The notes: a model not told the origin generated them from the letters alone. Shown: positions 46,085 through 55,756, numbered from the stretch's first letter. The stretch: 64,000 nucleotides of DNA from an uncultured Clostridia bacterium (GCA_934168365.1 CAKPNJ010000001.1:62001-126000); one strand, 5' to 3'. Numbers and translations: made by a program.

Positions 46085-48028
46085 ATGAAAAAAAGTTTAA
46101 TCAAAATACTAGTTATGCTAGCTGTGTTTGCAGGTATTATTTTAGTAACTAACCAAGTGCAAGCAGGTAGCATTAGATTAAATAGCTTAAACTTTCAAAT
46201 TCAATTAAATGAAGATGGAAGTATGGATGTAATCGAAAACTGGAATGCTAGAATTACAGATACTAATACAATGTTTAAAGATTTCTATTTAGATAGTTCT
46301 AAGTTTAAAAAAATAACAAATGTAGAAGTATATAGAGTTGATTCAGGCAACAGACAGAAACTAACTCAAATTGATGAGGAAATGTATCATGTTACTAAGA
46401 ATTGCTATTATGGCTTACCAATTAGTGGCAACAAATTTGAAATTGCTTGGGGAGCTTCAGTAAATGGAACAGAGACAAGAAGTTATCAAATTAAATATAA
46501 AGTAATAGATGCAGTAAAAACATATTCAGATTGTTCAGAACTATATTGGCAATTAGTAGGTACAGATAATGCTATACCTGTAACAAAGCTAACAGCAACC
46601 ATCAAATTGCCTAAAGCAGTATCAGAAAAGAACAACATAAGAGGCTGGGCACATGGACCATACAATGGAAATATTTCTGTAAACAAAGATAATATATATT
46701 TAGAAGTAGAATATTTGGATTCAGGAGTAATGGTAGAGGCTAGAGTGATTACTTTAGAAAATTTATTTACAAAAAATAAAGTAACAAATACAGCTAAATT
46801 TAGTTCAATATTATCAGAAGAACAAAAATGGGCAGATCAAGCAAATAGAGAAAGAGAAGAATACATTAAAGAAAAAGAAAATGAAGAACGTATTGAAAAA
46901 ATAGTTGAAGTCGTTTATATTATAGCAAATATTGCATTAGGTATATTCTTAGTATATAAACTAATAAAAAACGGAATAAAAGCTAGCAAAATAGAAAAGA
47001 AAAGAATGCCTGAAATGGATTATTTTAGAGATATTCCAAATAAGCAAGCTTCAGCAGGTGATGCCGCATATTTATATTACTTTAGAAGAGGAAGCTTCAA
47101 CAAAAATATATCAAAAATTTTATCTGCAACTCTATTACAACTATCACTTAAAAAATATATAGCATTTTCAGAAGATAATACAAAATCGAAGCCACAAGTT
47201 AGGATAAATATTTTAAATAGCACAGAACAATTAGAACCACTAACAGAGGATGAAAAAACAGTATTAGGCATACTTAAAAGCGTTACGAGAGATACTACTA
47301 AAGAAGGCAAAATTGCAACTTTTACAATGAAAGAATTTGAAAAATATGCAAAAAAACATTGTGAAAGCTTTATGTCAAAGATTAAATCAATAGAAACTGA
47401 TGTAGAGAAACAACAAATAGCAATGCAAAATTATTCAGAAGAAAGTAAAAAACAAGCTTCTAAATATGTAGGAAAATCTACAATATATATTGTACTTGGC
47501 ATAATTTGTATGTCAATAGCTCCAATAATAGGTATACTTCTAATAATAAATGCTATTCCATATTTTATTATGACTAACAAAACACGTCAGTTAACAGATA
47601 AAGGATTAGAAGAAAAAGCAAAATGGATAGGACTAAAAAGATATATGGAAGATTTCTCATTATTAAATGAAAAAGAAGTGCCAGACTTAAAACTTTGGGA
47701 AAAATATTTAGTATTTGCAACAGCTTTTGGAATTGCAGATAAAGTATTAAAACAACTAAAAATTAGGTATCCAGAACTACAAAATATAGATGGATACGAC
47801 TATGCATATATGCATATGTTATACCATAGCTCATTAAATAACTCATTCTTAAATACGCTTAATACATCAGTAAATAAAGTGTATATGGGAGGCATGAGTG
47901 CAGAAGCTGCTAGAAACGGATATGACGGAAGTAACTTTTCATCAGGAGGAGGCTTTGGAGGAGGCTTCTCTGGTGGTGGCGGAGGCCGGAGGCGGCGGAG
48001 GCCGGAATGGGTGGAAGATAAGCCATAA
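46085..48028 (+). CDS. DUF2207 family membrane protein with CGG-containing glycine-rich tail
   Basis: This is a predicted surface membrane protein of DUF2207. It has a signal sequence (about 1-28), an extracellular beta domain of ~230 residues (LNFQIQLNEDGSMDVIENW), a membrane helix near 280-300, a cytoplasmic domain, a second pair of helices near 465-500, and a Gly-rich tail (SGGGFGGGFSGGGGG). Read straight, the tail ends with five arginines and PEWVEDKP (stop 48028), unlike the family, which ends in poly-Gly. Skipping the C of CGG at 47987 and again at 48003 gives poly-Gly-MGGR and a stop at 48021, just before the terminator. Function unknown; it is thought to act at the envelope. Confidence 0.85.
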   Translation: MKKSLIKILVMLAVFAGIILVTNQVQAGSIRLNSLNFQIQLNEDGSMDVIENWNARITDTNTMFKDFYLDSSKFKKITNVEVYRVDSGNRQKLTQIDEEMYHVTKNCYYGLPISGNKFEIAWGASVNGTETRSYQIKYKVIDAVKTYSDCSELYWQLVGTDNAIPVTKLTATIKLPKAVSEKNNIRGWAHGPYNGNISVNKDNIYLEVEYLDSGVMVEARVITLENLFTKNKVTNTAKFSSILSEEQKWADQANREREEYIKEKENEERIEKIVEVVYIIANIALGIFLVYKLIKNGIKASKIEKKRMPEMDYFRDIPNKQASAGDAAYLYYFRRGSFNKNISKILSATLLQLSLKKYIAFSEDNTKSKPQVRINILNSTEQLEPLTEDEKTVLGILKSVTRDTTKEGKIATFTMKEFEKYAKKHCESFMSKIKSIETDVEKQQIAMQNYSEESKKQASKYVGKSTIYIVLGIICMSIAPIIGILLIINAIPYFIMTNKTRQLTDKGLEEKAKWIGLKRYMEDFSLLNEKEVPDLKLWEKYLVFATAFGIADKVLKQLKIRYPELQNIDGYDYAYMHMLYHSSLNNSFLNTLNTSVNKVYMGGMSAEAARNGYDGSNFSSGGGFGGGFSGGGGGRRRRRPEWVEDKP

Positions 48029-48057
48029 AAAAGTAGCCATTCTCATATGGCTACTTT
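48029..48057 (+). terminator. DUF2207 gene terminator
   Basis: AAAGTAGCCAT and ATGGCTACTTTT form a stem that begins at the straight-frame stop codon. Confidence 0.85.
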
Positions 48058-48212
48058 TGAAAATAAAAGGGGATGTTTTACTAATCTATAGTCAATAACG
48101 GAGTAACTAATTATTGACTACGTATATAATATACCAATACAATTTGTCCTTTGTGTGAATTCAAAGTGACAAATTTGAAAAAGAAATATTAAAAATTTAT
48201 TAATATTAAAAT

Positions 48213-48237
48213 AAGCCAATGTTTTTAAACATTGGCC
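48213..48237 (-). terminator. terminator of the M23 peptidase gene
   Basis: AGGCCAATGTTTAAAAACATTGGCT on the minus strand forms a stem seven bases after the M23 stop; no long T run. The region 48058-48212 otherwise holds an inverted repeat TAGTCAATAA/TTATTGACTA (48089-48120) of unknown role. Confidence 0.7.
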
Positions 48238-48243
48238 TGTTTG

Positions 48244-49218
48244 TTAATTATAAATATAATTTTGTGGGTTTACACTAACCCCATTAACTTTAATCTCAAA
48301 GTGTAAGTGGTTACCAGTTGAGTTACCAGTTGAACCAACTGCACCAATTACGTCACCGGCTTTAACGGTATCTCCAACTTTTGCATATAATTTACTACAG
48401 TGACCATAATAAATTTGTACACCATTACCACAGTCAACAATAATTAAGTTACCATAGCTTCCTTTATAACCAGAAAATGTTACTTTACCGTCACAAGCAG
48501 CCTTAATTTTTGTACCATAAGGTGCAGCAATATCTAGACCATTATGTGGGTAACTACGTATACTTTCCCTACTACCAAAACGTGAAGTAATAACACCTGA
48601 AATTGGTTTTTGAGCTAAGTAAACACCATTTACAGAAGCATCATCGATTTTTTTAAGTTCCTTATTAACCGATTTTGAAGCAACTTTGATGTCAACAGTT
48701 TCATACTCATTTGAATCTTGAGTATATAACTCATTTATACCAATTGTGAATTTTATATCTTTATATTTTTTCTTCATATCTGCAACTAGATTTTCGGCCT
48801 CTTCTAATGAATCTACAACTGATTTTTGTTCACCGTTTAAAGTTACAGCATAATATTTATATGTTATCTTTGCATTTTCTTCAATTTTGGCAATGACATA
48901 ATCATCATTTACCTCTGTATTATTACTAATAAAACTTAAGCTATATTCAGGAATAGCACAGTCAACATATGCAATGTTACCAGTTCCTTCTAAAGCTAAT
49001 TTATCATTTATTTGTTTTTCAACTAATTCTTTATTTTGAACATAACCAATATGTTCACCAGAAATACTTACACTACATACTAGTTTGTATTTCATTAAAA
49101 TTATAGCTATAATAATAAACAAAGCAATTGCTACTAAATTAACTAGTTTAAATCCTTCTTTTGTATAGTATTTAATTTGCTCGTTTAAAATAAACTTCAC
49201 ACTCCTTTTGTTGTGCAT
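48244..49218 (-). CDS. M23-family peptidoglycan endopeptidase, membrane-anchored
   Basis: This 324-residue protein has a membrane helix (about 24-45), an extracellular coiled or mixed region that includes G5/PRTase-like linker sequence, and a C-terminal LytM (M23) domain. The zinc residues are in PHNGLDIAAPYGT (H and D), YGHCSKL and NHLHFEI, and are all intact, so it should cut cross-bridges. It could serve sporulation or cell separation; the N-terminal layout resembles SpoIIQ-like proteins but no direct proof is present. ATG 49218 follows the AGGAGTG-like site. Confidence 0.88.
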   Translation of the reverse strand: MHNKRSVKFILNEQIKYYTKEGFKLVNLVAIALFIIIAIILMKYKLVCSVSISGEHIGYVQNKELVEKQINDKLALEGTGNIAYVDCAIPEYSLSFISNNTEVNDDYVIAKIEENAKITYKYYAVTLNGEQKSVVDSLEEAENLVADMKKKYKDIKFTIGINELYTQDSNEYETVDIKVASKSVNKELKKIDDASVNGVYLAQKPISGVITSRFGSRESIRSYPHNGLDIAAPYGTKIKAACDGKVTFSGYKGSYGNLIIVDCGNGVQIYYGHCSKLYAKVGDTVKAGDVIGAVGSTGNSTGNHLHFEIKVNGVSVNPQNYIYN

Positions 49219-49425
49219 TTTTTAACTGCACGACATCTTCTATTATACTACATATTGTATACAATTTCAAATAACTTATACTTGTAAATACCAAAATTGA
49301 GCTATTTATGTAAATATGTCAATGCCAGAAAATGAAAACACTACCATTTTTCTCATTATTTCTCATCTTTTCTTTAATTTTCTTTAAGATTTGGCTATTG
49401 ACTTTGGAATGATTATGTGTAAGGC

Positions 49426-49453
49426 AAAAGGCAGCCATTATTAGCTGCCTTTT
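49426..49453 (-). terminator. htrA terminator
   Basis: AAAAGGCAGC and GCTGCCTTTT form a stem just downstream of the minus-strand htrA stop. Confidence 0.9.
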
Positions 49454-49467
49454 AGTGTTTTTGTAAC

Positions 49468-50733
49468 TTATGGTTGTTCTTGAAGAGTAACAGTTATTGT
49501 CTTTTCTTTTCCAGCACGATAAACTTTAAGTTTTATAGTATCTCCAATTTGCTTTTTATTTTTAATTTCATTTAGTTCATCCATTGTTGTAATTTTAGTT
49601 CCATCAGCTTCAATAATAACGTCTCCGATTTTTAAACCAGCTTTTTCACCAGCAGAAAAATCCTCTATAGTTTTAATATATATACCAACTACTAAGTTAT
49701 TGGCTTTAGCAGTTTTCTCGTCTAAATCAATACCACCAACTCCGATATATGGTCTTTTTACTTTGCTGTACTGAATAAGTTGCTCGTAAATGTTTTTTGT
49801 TGAATTGATTGGTATAGCAAAACCCACACCTTCAACACCTGTACCAGAAAGTTTTAGAGTGTTAACACCGATTACTTGTCCTTTGCTATTTACTAATGCA
49901 CCACCACTATTACCAGTGTTTATAGCAGCATCTGTTTGGATTGCAGTATATTTATTTCCATCACTATCTGAAACATCTCTATTAACAGCACTAATAATAC
50001 CAGCAGTAACACTATTATCTAATCCTAAAGGACTACCAATAGCCATTGCAAATTCACCAACTTGTACTGCGTCAGAATCACCAAGCTCGGCAGCAGTTAA
50101 CCCATCTTTATTTATTTTAATAACAGCTAAATCTGTTTGAGAATCAGTTCCTACTATTGTTCCCTCATATTCTGTATCATCATTGTATAATTTCACAGTA
50201 ACTTTATTTGCTTTCTCAATTTCATAAAAAGAGCTTGAGTTTGAACTTGTTGAATTAACAACATGATTATTTGTTAAAATATATCCATCTTCACTTATAA
50301 TAATTCCAGAACCCCTTGCAGTTGCAGTAGTAGAAGAACGGTTAAAAATTGAATTAACTGAATATTCTACACTAATAGCAACAATTGATGGTTGTACCTT
50401 TTTAGCAACTCCAACAGCTGTGTCTGAATAGCCTTGAAGTGAGATGAGTTGTGTATTTAAATTAGTAGAACTATTTTCCTTTGAATTATTACTAGAAGAA
50501 TCTGTGACTACTAGTTTTTCTAAAAATGCTTGTTTAATACTTGGAACATTTACACAAAGCCCAATTGTAAGAGCTGTACCAAGTATGCCACATACGAAAG
50601 GCAGTATTACAACTTTACCAAATCCTGCTCCATTTGATTTTTTCTTTTTTGGTTCATTAAAAGCTTTGTAATTTGCCTCTGTTGTAGTAGGGCTCATACT
50701 TTTAAATTCTTGATTATTGTTTTCATCATCCAT
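49468..50733 (-). CDS. HtrA/DegP-type serine protease with PDZ domain
   Basis: This 421-residue envelope protease has a cytoplasmic N-terminus and one membrane helix (about 40-62). A trypsin-like domain follows with H (TNNHVVN), D (TDLAVIKI) and S (INTGNSGGALV), all in place, and the segment GSPLGLDNSVTAGIIS. One PDZ domain ends it (GVYIKTIEDFSAGEKAGLKIGD). It handles misfolded secreted proteins. It lies opposite rnc with a divergent promoter region. Confidence 0.93.
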   Translation of the reverse strand: MDDENNNQEFKSMSPTTTEANYKAFNEPKKKKSNGAGFGKVVILPFVCGILGTALTIGLCVNVPSIKQAFLEKLVVTDSSSNNSKENSSTNLNTQLISLQGYSDTAVGVAKKVQPSIVAISVEYSVNSIFNRSSTTATARGSGIIISEDGYILTNNHVVNSTSSNSSSFYEIEKANKVTVKLYNDDTEYEGTIVGTDSQTDLAVIKINKDGLTAAELGDSDAVQVGEFAMAIGSPLGLDNSVTAGIISAVNRDVSDSDGNKYTAIQTDAAINTGNSGGALVNSKGQVIGVNTLKLSGTGVEGVGFAIPINSTKNIYEQLIQYSKVKRPYIGVGGIDLDEKTAKANNLVVGIYIKTIEDFSAGEKAGLKIGDVIIEADGTKITTMDELNEIKNKKQIGDTIKLKVYRAGKEKTITVTLQEQP

Positions 50734-50889
50734 TGATAATTACCTCCAAATTTATATAAATATATTTTATCTTAAAACATAATTATCATACAATATATTT
50801 GTGAAAAAAATGTGAAAATTTTGTATTTTTTATATTTCATTTGCTTTTTGGTTAAAATATTGTATAATAATAAAGAAAGGAGTGAGAAG

Positions 50890-51558
50890 ATGGAGCAATT
50901 AGAAGAAAGCATTGGCTATACATTTAAAGATAAAAACTTATTAAAAAATGCGTTAACACATACTTCATATGCATATGAACATCATGTGGATAGCAATGAA
51001 AAACTTGAATTTTTAGGAGATAGTATTTTAGAGTTTTTATCAAGTAAATATATTTATAGCCATTACCCACATTTAAAAGAAGGAGAAATGACTAAAGTGA
51101 GGGCAGAAGTTGTATGTGAAGATAGCTTATATATAGTAGCACAAAAACATCATTTTAGTGATTTCTTGTACTTAGGAAAAAGTGAGGCTGTGAGCAATGG
51201 AAGAACAAAACCAGCAATTTTAGCAGACAGTGTTGAAGCTGTTATTGCTGCAATATATTTTGATAGTGGACTAGAAGAGGCAGAAAAATTTATTGTAACA
51301 AACTTGGCGGAGGCTGTAGAAGCTTCTAGCAAAAATGTTGGAATGAAAGATCACAAAACAGTATTACAAGAAAAATTGCAAGAACATGGAACTGTTCATA
51401 TAAATTATGAAGTAATAAAAACCAGTGGTCCAGACCATGACAAAACTTTTACTGTTGAAGTATATTGTGATGGAAAAGCGTTAGCAATGGGAGAAGGAAA
51501 GACTAAGAAACAAGCGGAAATGCAAGCTGCTGAAAAAGCCTTAGAAAAATTAGCATAG
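50890..51558 (+). CDS. rnc: ribonuclease III
   Basis: RNase III cuts double-stranded rRNA precursors and mRNAs. The 222-residue protein has the catalytic signature NEKLEFLGDSILEF and a second acidic helix (ADSVEAVIAAIYFD). The C-terminal dsRNA-binding domain (DHKTVLQEKLQEHG, KTKKQAEMQAAEKAL) completes it. ATG 50890 follows AAAGGAGTGAG; an upstream ATG at 50812 would add a hydrophobic stretch foreign to the family. Confidence 0.96.
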   Translation: MEQLEESIGYTFKDKNLLKNALTHTSYAYEHHVDSNEKLEFLGDSILEFLSSKYIYSHYPHLKEGEMTKVRAEVVCEDSLYIVAQKHHFSDFLYLGKSEAVSNGRTKPAILADSVEAVIAAIYFDSGLEEAEKFIVTNLAEAVEASSKNVGMKDHKTVLQEKLQEHGTVHINYEVIKTSGPDHDKTFTVEVYCDGKALAMGEGKTKKQAEMQAAEKALEKLA

Positions 51559-51576
51559 TTGTAGTAGGAGGTAGAA

Positions 51577-52647
51577 ATGAAAAAAGAATATATTATACCA
51601 ATTTTTGTACCGCATTTAGGATGCCCACATCAATGTACTTTTTGCAACCAAAAAGAAATTAGTGGACAAACTAAACAAGTAACTGCAAATGATGTAAAAG
51701 AAACAATAGAGTATTATTTAAAGAACTTTAAAGATGATTCAAAATATGTAGAGGTAGCATTTTATGGTGGTAGCTTTACAGCAATTGACGAGAAGAAGCA
51801 AAACGAATTATTAGAAGCGGCTAATGAGTTTATAAAGCAGGGAAGAGTAAATAGTATAAGGTTATCAACAAGACCAGATTATATTGATAAATCAATTTTA
51901 AAAAGGCTAAAAAAATATAATGTAAAAACTATTGAACTTGGTGTCCAGTCAGCAAACGACTATATACTAGCTAAATGCCAAAGAGGGCACACTTTTGAAG
52001 ATGTAAAAAAGGCTTCAAAACTTATTAGACTTTATGGCTTTACATTGGGACATCAAATGATGATAGGACTTCCAGAAAGCACAAAACTAGACGAAATAAA
52101 TACTGCAAAAGCTTTAATAAAGCTAAAGCCTAAAATTGTAAGAATATACCCTGTACTTGTTATTAAAAATACTCCTTTAGCAAAGGAATATGAACAAGGA
52201 GAATACATACCACTAACAGTTGAACAAGCTGTGGACAGAGCAAAAGACATAATGCAATTATTTAATAATGCTAAAATTGAAGTAATAAGAATAGGACTCC
52301 AAAATACAGAAGAAATCACAGACCCTTCAGAAGAGAGTAGTCAAGTAATTGCAGGACCATATCACCCAGCGTTTAGACAATTAGTTGAGTCTGGAATGTG
52401 GTATGATGAAATTGTGCAAAAAATAAAGAAGTTCAATATAAAGGTTATGCAAGTAACAATTAAAGCAAATCCAGAAAACATAAATAATATCATAGGACAT
52501 AAAAAGGAAAATGTGTTGAAATTAAAAGAATTTTATGATGTTGATGTAATTGTAAAACCAGATGAAAACATAAAAAAAGGCAAATTTGAAATTGAAATAG
52601 ACAAAACATACGAAGACATTCTTGAAGAATTTAACGCTAAAAAATAA
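51577..52647 (+). CDS. Elp3-like radical SAM protein of unknown function
   Basis: This 356-residue radical SAM enzyme has CPHQCTFCNQ (CxxxCxxC) and a C-terminal radical_SAM_C-like region. The GGSFTAI block and RLSTRPDYID strand resemble the Elp3/YhcC type. Members often lie near rnc and smc in Clostridia. The reaction is unknown. It follows rnc by 18 bases and is probably co-transcribed. Confidence 0.82.
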   Translation: MKKEYIIPIFVPHLGCPHQCTFCNQKEISGQTKQVTANDVKETIEYYLKNFKDDSKYVEVAFYGGSFTAIDEKKQNELLEAANEFIKQGRVNSIRLSTRPDYIDKSILKRLKKYNVKTIELGVQSANDYILAKCQRGHTFEDVKKASKLIRLYGFTLGHQMMIGLPESTKLDEINTAKALIKLKPKIVRIYPVLVIKNTPLAKEYEQGEYIPLTVEQAVDRAKDIMQLFNNAKIEVIRIGLQNTEEITDPSEESSQVIAGPYHPAFRQLVESGMWYDEIVQKIKKFNIKVMQVTIKANPENINNIIGHKKENVLKLKEFYDVDVIVKPDENIKKGKFEIEIDKTYEDILEEFNAKK

Positions 52648-52654
52648 AAGTATA

Positions 52655-52699
52655 AAATCACCAATTATTGCTAATAATTAGTAGTAATAGGTGATTTTT
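52655..52699 (+). promoter_or_regulatory. long hairpin covering the yitT ribosome binding site
   Basis: AAAATCACC and GGTGATTTT are perfect complements and the inner ~27 bases are near-palindromic. The right arm carries AGGTGAT, the ribosome binding site of the gene at 52700. The structure could end the rnc transcript and also mask translation of yitT. Confidence 0.7.
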
Positions 52700-53569
52700 A
52701 TGAGTTATACAAAAACAAAAAAGCTTTTAAAAGTAAAAGAATTTTTAATAGATATGATTTATTTAACTTTAGGTTGTGCAATAATGGCAATAGGTACGGC
52801 TGTATTTTTGTTGCCAAATCAACTTTCTACTGGAGGTTTTACTGGTATTGCTACAATATTTTATTATTTATTTCATTTCCAAATGGGAACAGTAATATTG
52901 GCGCTAAACATACCATTCTTTATATTAGCATTTTTTAAAATAGGCAAGAAATTAGTAATTAAATCAATTATAGGTACAAGCTTGCTATCACTTTTTATAG
53001 ATCTATTTGAAAAGATTCCTATACTTACAAATGATAGACTTTTGGCTTGTATTTATGGTGGAATTTTTATTGGCCTTGGACTAGCTTTAGTATTAAAGGC
53101 AAATGCATCAACAGGTGGAACAGACTTAATAACATATATTGCAAGAGCATATAAGCCGTATATGAAAACTAGTAGCATAATTGTAGTTGTAGATGTTATT
53201 ATAATTGGACTTAATGTTATATTTTTCAAAAAGGTTGAAATTGGGCTATATTCAGCAATTAGTATATATCTAATGGGTAAAATGATAGACATTGTTTTTG
53301 AGGGGATTAACTTCACAAAAATGGTATATATTATTTCACAAAAATATGAGGAAATTTCAAAAGAAATTGATAATCAATTGCAAAGGGGAAGCACAGGAAT
53401 ATATGCAAAAGGAATGTATACAAATACAGATAAAATGATGCTTATGTGTGTTGGGGCAAGAAATGAAGTTGCAAGAATGAAACAAATTGCAACACAGATC
53501 GATCCAAAAGCATTCATAATAATAAGTAATGCTAGGGAAACTTGGGGAAAAGGCTTCAAAGGCGATTAA
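52700..53569 (+). CDS. YitT family membrane protein
   Basis: This 289-residue protein of the YitT/DUF161 type has five to six membrane helices and a C-terminal DUF2179 domain (RGSTGIYAKGMYTNTDKMMLMCV). The loop blocks LLPNQLSTGGFTGIA and NASTGGTDLITYIA are typical. Function is unknown; some homologues are linked to transport. ATG 52700 is chosen over GTG 52691 because AGGTGAT is then in the right position. Confidence 0.85.
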   Translation: MSYTKTKKLLKVKEFLIDMIYLTLGCAIMAIGTAVFLLPNQLSTGGFTGIATIFYYLFHFQMGTVILALNIPFFILAFFKIGKKLVIKSIIGTSLLSLFIDLFEKIPILTNDRLLACIYGGIFIGLGLALVLKANASTGGTDLITYIARAYKPYMKTSSIIVVVDVIIIGLNVIFFKKVEIGLYSAISIYLMGKMIDIVFEGINFTKMVYIISQKYEEISKEIDNQLQRGSTGIYAKGMYTNTDKMMLMCVGARNEVARMKQIATQIDPKAFIIISNARETWGKGFKGD

Positions 53570-53570
53570 A

Positions 53571-53577
53571 TGTCGAA
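53571..53577 (+). promoter_or_regulatory. possible 0A box
   Basis: TGTCGAA matches the Spo0A recognition heptamer. It lies two bases past the yitT stop and 158 bases ahead of the sortase gene. One heptamer is weak evidence. Confidence 0.25.
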
Positions 53578-53734
53578 TTTTGTCATACGATTTTTCTTTA
53601 CAAATTAAAAAAATGAGTGTAAAATATAATTAGTTTTAAATCATGATTTTTCAAAACAATTTTATTTCAATGGATTTTATTTCTAGAACGAATCCTAAAA
53701 AAATAATTTCATAATAAAGGCAGGTGTATAATAT

Positions 53735-54466
53735 GTGTTTACATACACTAAAAGAGAGTTAAGATTATTAGCATTATCTTTAACTTTATTCGTATTGCTA
53801 ATATATAATTTAGTATTATTTCCACTTATAAATTCTATTTTTAATTTAGACACAAATAAAATTTATTCAAATTATGTTTATTCTAAAACAATACCTATTC
53901 AAAAAGCATATCAAATGCCAGATACCACAATATATAAATCTATAATTCAAAAAGACGCAAGTCTTACGGAAGTGAGTGATACAACAAATGAACAGCCTAA
54001 GCAAAAACAAGAAGAAAGTAAAACAACAGATGTAAGCAAAGCTACTCAAAGAGATGTGATAAAAGAAAATAAAAATATTAAATGGAGAATTCAAATTCCA
54101 AAAATAGATTTAGATGTTCACATTATGGAGGGGACCACATCAGCTGTATTATTAAAGGCAGTAGGACATTTTACAGAAACAAGCAAGTGGCAGGGCAATG
54201 TGGGACTGGCAGCTCATAATAGAGGATACCAATGCAACTTTTTTGCCGGAATTAAAAATTTAAAAATAGGTGATGAAATAATATATACAACTACAAATGG
54301 AAAGAAAATATATAAGATACAAACTAATAAAGTTATAAAAGATACTGATTGGAGCTATTTAGAAGCTACTGATGACAACAGAATTACTTTAATTACTTGT
54401 GAAGAAAATAGAGAAAACTACAGAAGATGTGTTCAAGCAATAGAGATTGCAAATTATAAAATATAG
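53735..54466 (+). CDS. sortase
   Basis: This 243-residue transpeptidase has an N-terminal membrane helix (about 10-32), a linker and the sortase barrel. The catalytic His is in LAAHNRG, Cys in ITLITCEEN and Arg in NYRRCVQ. The form TLITC suggests class D or a related type rather than class A, which usually has TLTTC-like sequence too, so the class is open. GTG 53735 follows AGGCAGGTG. Its likely substrate, an LPKTG protein, is encoded 16 bases later. Confidence 0.88.
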   Translation: MFTYTKRELRLLALSLTLFVLLIYNLVLFPLINSIFNLDTNKIYSNYVYSKTIPIQKAYQMPDTTIYKSIIQKDASLTEVSDTTNEQPKQKQEESKTTDVSKATQRDVIKENKNIKWRIQIPKIDLDVHIMEGTTSAVLLKAVGHFTETSKWQGNVGLAAHNRGYQCNFFAGIKNLKIGDEIIYTTTNGKKIYKIQTNKVIKDTDWSYLEATDDNRITLITCEENRENYRRCVQAIEIANYKI

Positions 54467-54481
54467 AAAGGAATTTTAGAT

Positions 54482-55756
54482 ATGAAAAAAATAATCTCAA
54501 TATTAATGATATCAATAGTTTGTATAAGTAATTTTATAGGAATATTTGGGACTAACAAAGTAAAAGCAGTAACTGCACCAATGGATAAAGCAGAACCATA
54601 TTCAAAAGGAGAAGTAGTTTTATTTAGCTATGATGGAATAGGCATTGGAGTAGAAATACAAGTATACAAAAAAGATGGAATAGAATATCCAGTATATTGT
54701 CTAAACAAAGGAAAAAGAGGAGTGGAAGTAGGATTTGAATATACAGTAGATGTTAATCAAATGCTAAGTAATCAAAAAATATGGAGAGCAATAATAAATG
54801 GGTATCCATTTAAAACCCCAGCAGAATTAGGTTGTAATACTATGGAAGAAGCATATGCAGCAACAAAAATGGCAGTATATGATGCAATGTATAATTATGA
54901 TTTAAATAAATTTGATACATATAAACATCCAGAGACAGATAAAAGGACAGTCCAAGCAATTAAAAAAATAATAACAAATGCTAGAAACTCAACAGAAACT
55001 AAAATTGCGGCGACATTAAATATTAAGCCAGAACAAAATAGTTGGGTAGTTGACGAAATAGACAAACAATATGTAAGTAAAACATATAGTGTACAAGCCT
55101 CAGCTGTGAACAAAAAATATACAATTGCATTATCAAGCTCAAGTGATGCCAGATTTAAGATTACAGACGTTAAAAATACAGAAAAAACAGAATTTGATAC
55201 TACTGAAAAATTTAAAGTGTTAATTCCTATTGTAGATTTAGAAAAATCAGGAGAATTCACATTAACAGCTAAATCAGATTTAAAAACAATGCCAATTTTT
55301 TATGGAGAAAGCCCTAATCCAGACTGGCAAAATTATGCAGTAACAGTGGGAGAATATGAAATGGCAGATACTTCAATAAAGCAAACTTATCAAGAAAATA
55401 AAACACAAATTGAAATTCAAAAACAAGATGGTGATACAAAAATACCATTGAAAAATGGCACTTTCAATTTACTAGACGAAAATAAACAAATACTTTATTC
55501 AGAACTAACTACAAATGATAATGGAGTAATAGAAGTAAAACATCTATTGCCTGGAATTTATTATTTAGAAGAAGTTAAAGCGCCAGATGGATATTATGGT
55601 TATGAAGACTTAATTCAAATAGAAGTAAAGTTAAATCAAAAAACTGTAGTAAAGGTAGATAACTATAAAGAACAAGAAGAAAAGCCATCAGAAGATCCAC
55701 AAGAGGAAACAGAAATATCAGTAGGAGAAAAGAAACTTCCAAAAACAGGATTCTAA
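54482..55756 (+). CDS. surface adhesin with thioester-like and SpaA domains, ending in LPKTGF
   Basis: This 424-residue secreted protein has a signal peptide (about 1-29) and a thioester-domain-like region with VYCLNKG (cysteine). In the second motif the usual Gln is Lys (AATKMAVYDA). A middle beta domain and a C-terminal SpaA/Cna-B domain (GTFNLLDE, YYLEEVKAPDGYYG, with isopeptide-type Glu) follow. It ends right after KLPKTGF, without the hydrophobic helix and basic tail of a normal sorting signal. The sortase upstream would be its partner, but it may be released or held by another means. Confidence 0.8.
   Translation: MKKIISILMISIVCISNFIGIFGTNKVKAVTAPMDKAEPYSKGEVVLFSYDGIGIGVEIQVYKKDGIEYPVYCLNKGKRGVEVGFEYTVDVNQMLSNQKIWRAIINGYPFKTPAELGCNTMEEAYAATKMAVYDAMYNYDLNKFDTYKHPETDKRTVQAIKKIITNARNSTETKIAATLNIKPEQNSWVVDEIDKQYVSKTYSVQASAVNKKYTIALSSSSDARFKITDVKNTEKTEFDTTEKFKVLIPIVDLEKSGEFTLTAKSDLKTMPIFYGESPNPDWQNYAVTVGEYEMADTSIKQTYQENKTQIEIQKQDGDTKIPLKNGTFNLLDENKQILYSELTTNDNGVIEVKHLLPGIYYLEEVKAPDGYYGYEDLIQIEVKLNQKTVVKVDNYKEQEEKPSEDPQEETEISVGEKKLPKTGF

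Noticed and set aside
47898..48098. Separate small gene overlapping the DUF2207 end
   Set aside because: It is the +1 frame of the glycine-rich tail. Its reality is better explained by the proposed frame shift than by an independent gene, and it would run through the terminator stem.
53571..53577. Strong Spo0A control of the sortase operon
   Set aside because: Only one heptamer is present and it is far upstream; kept only as a weak site.
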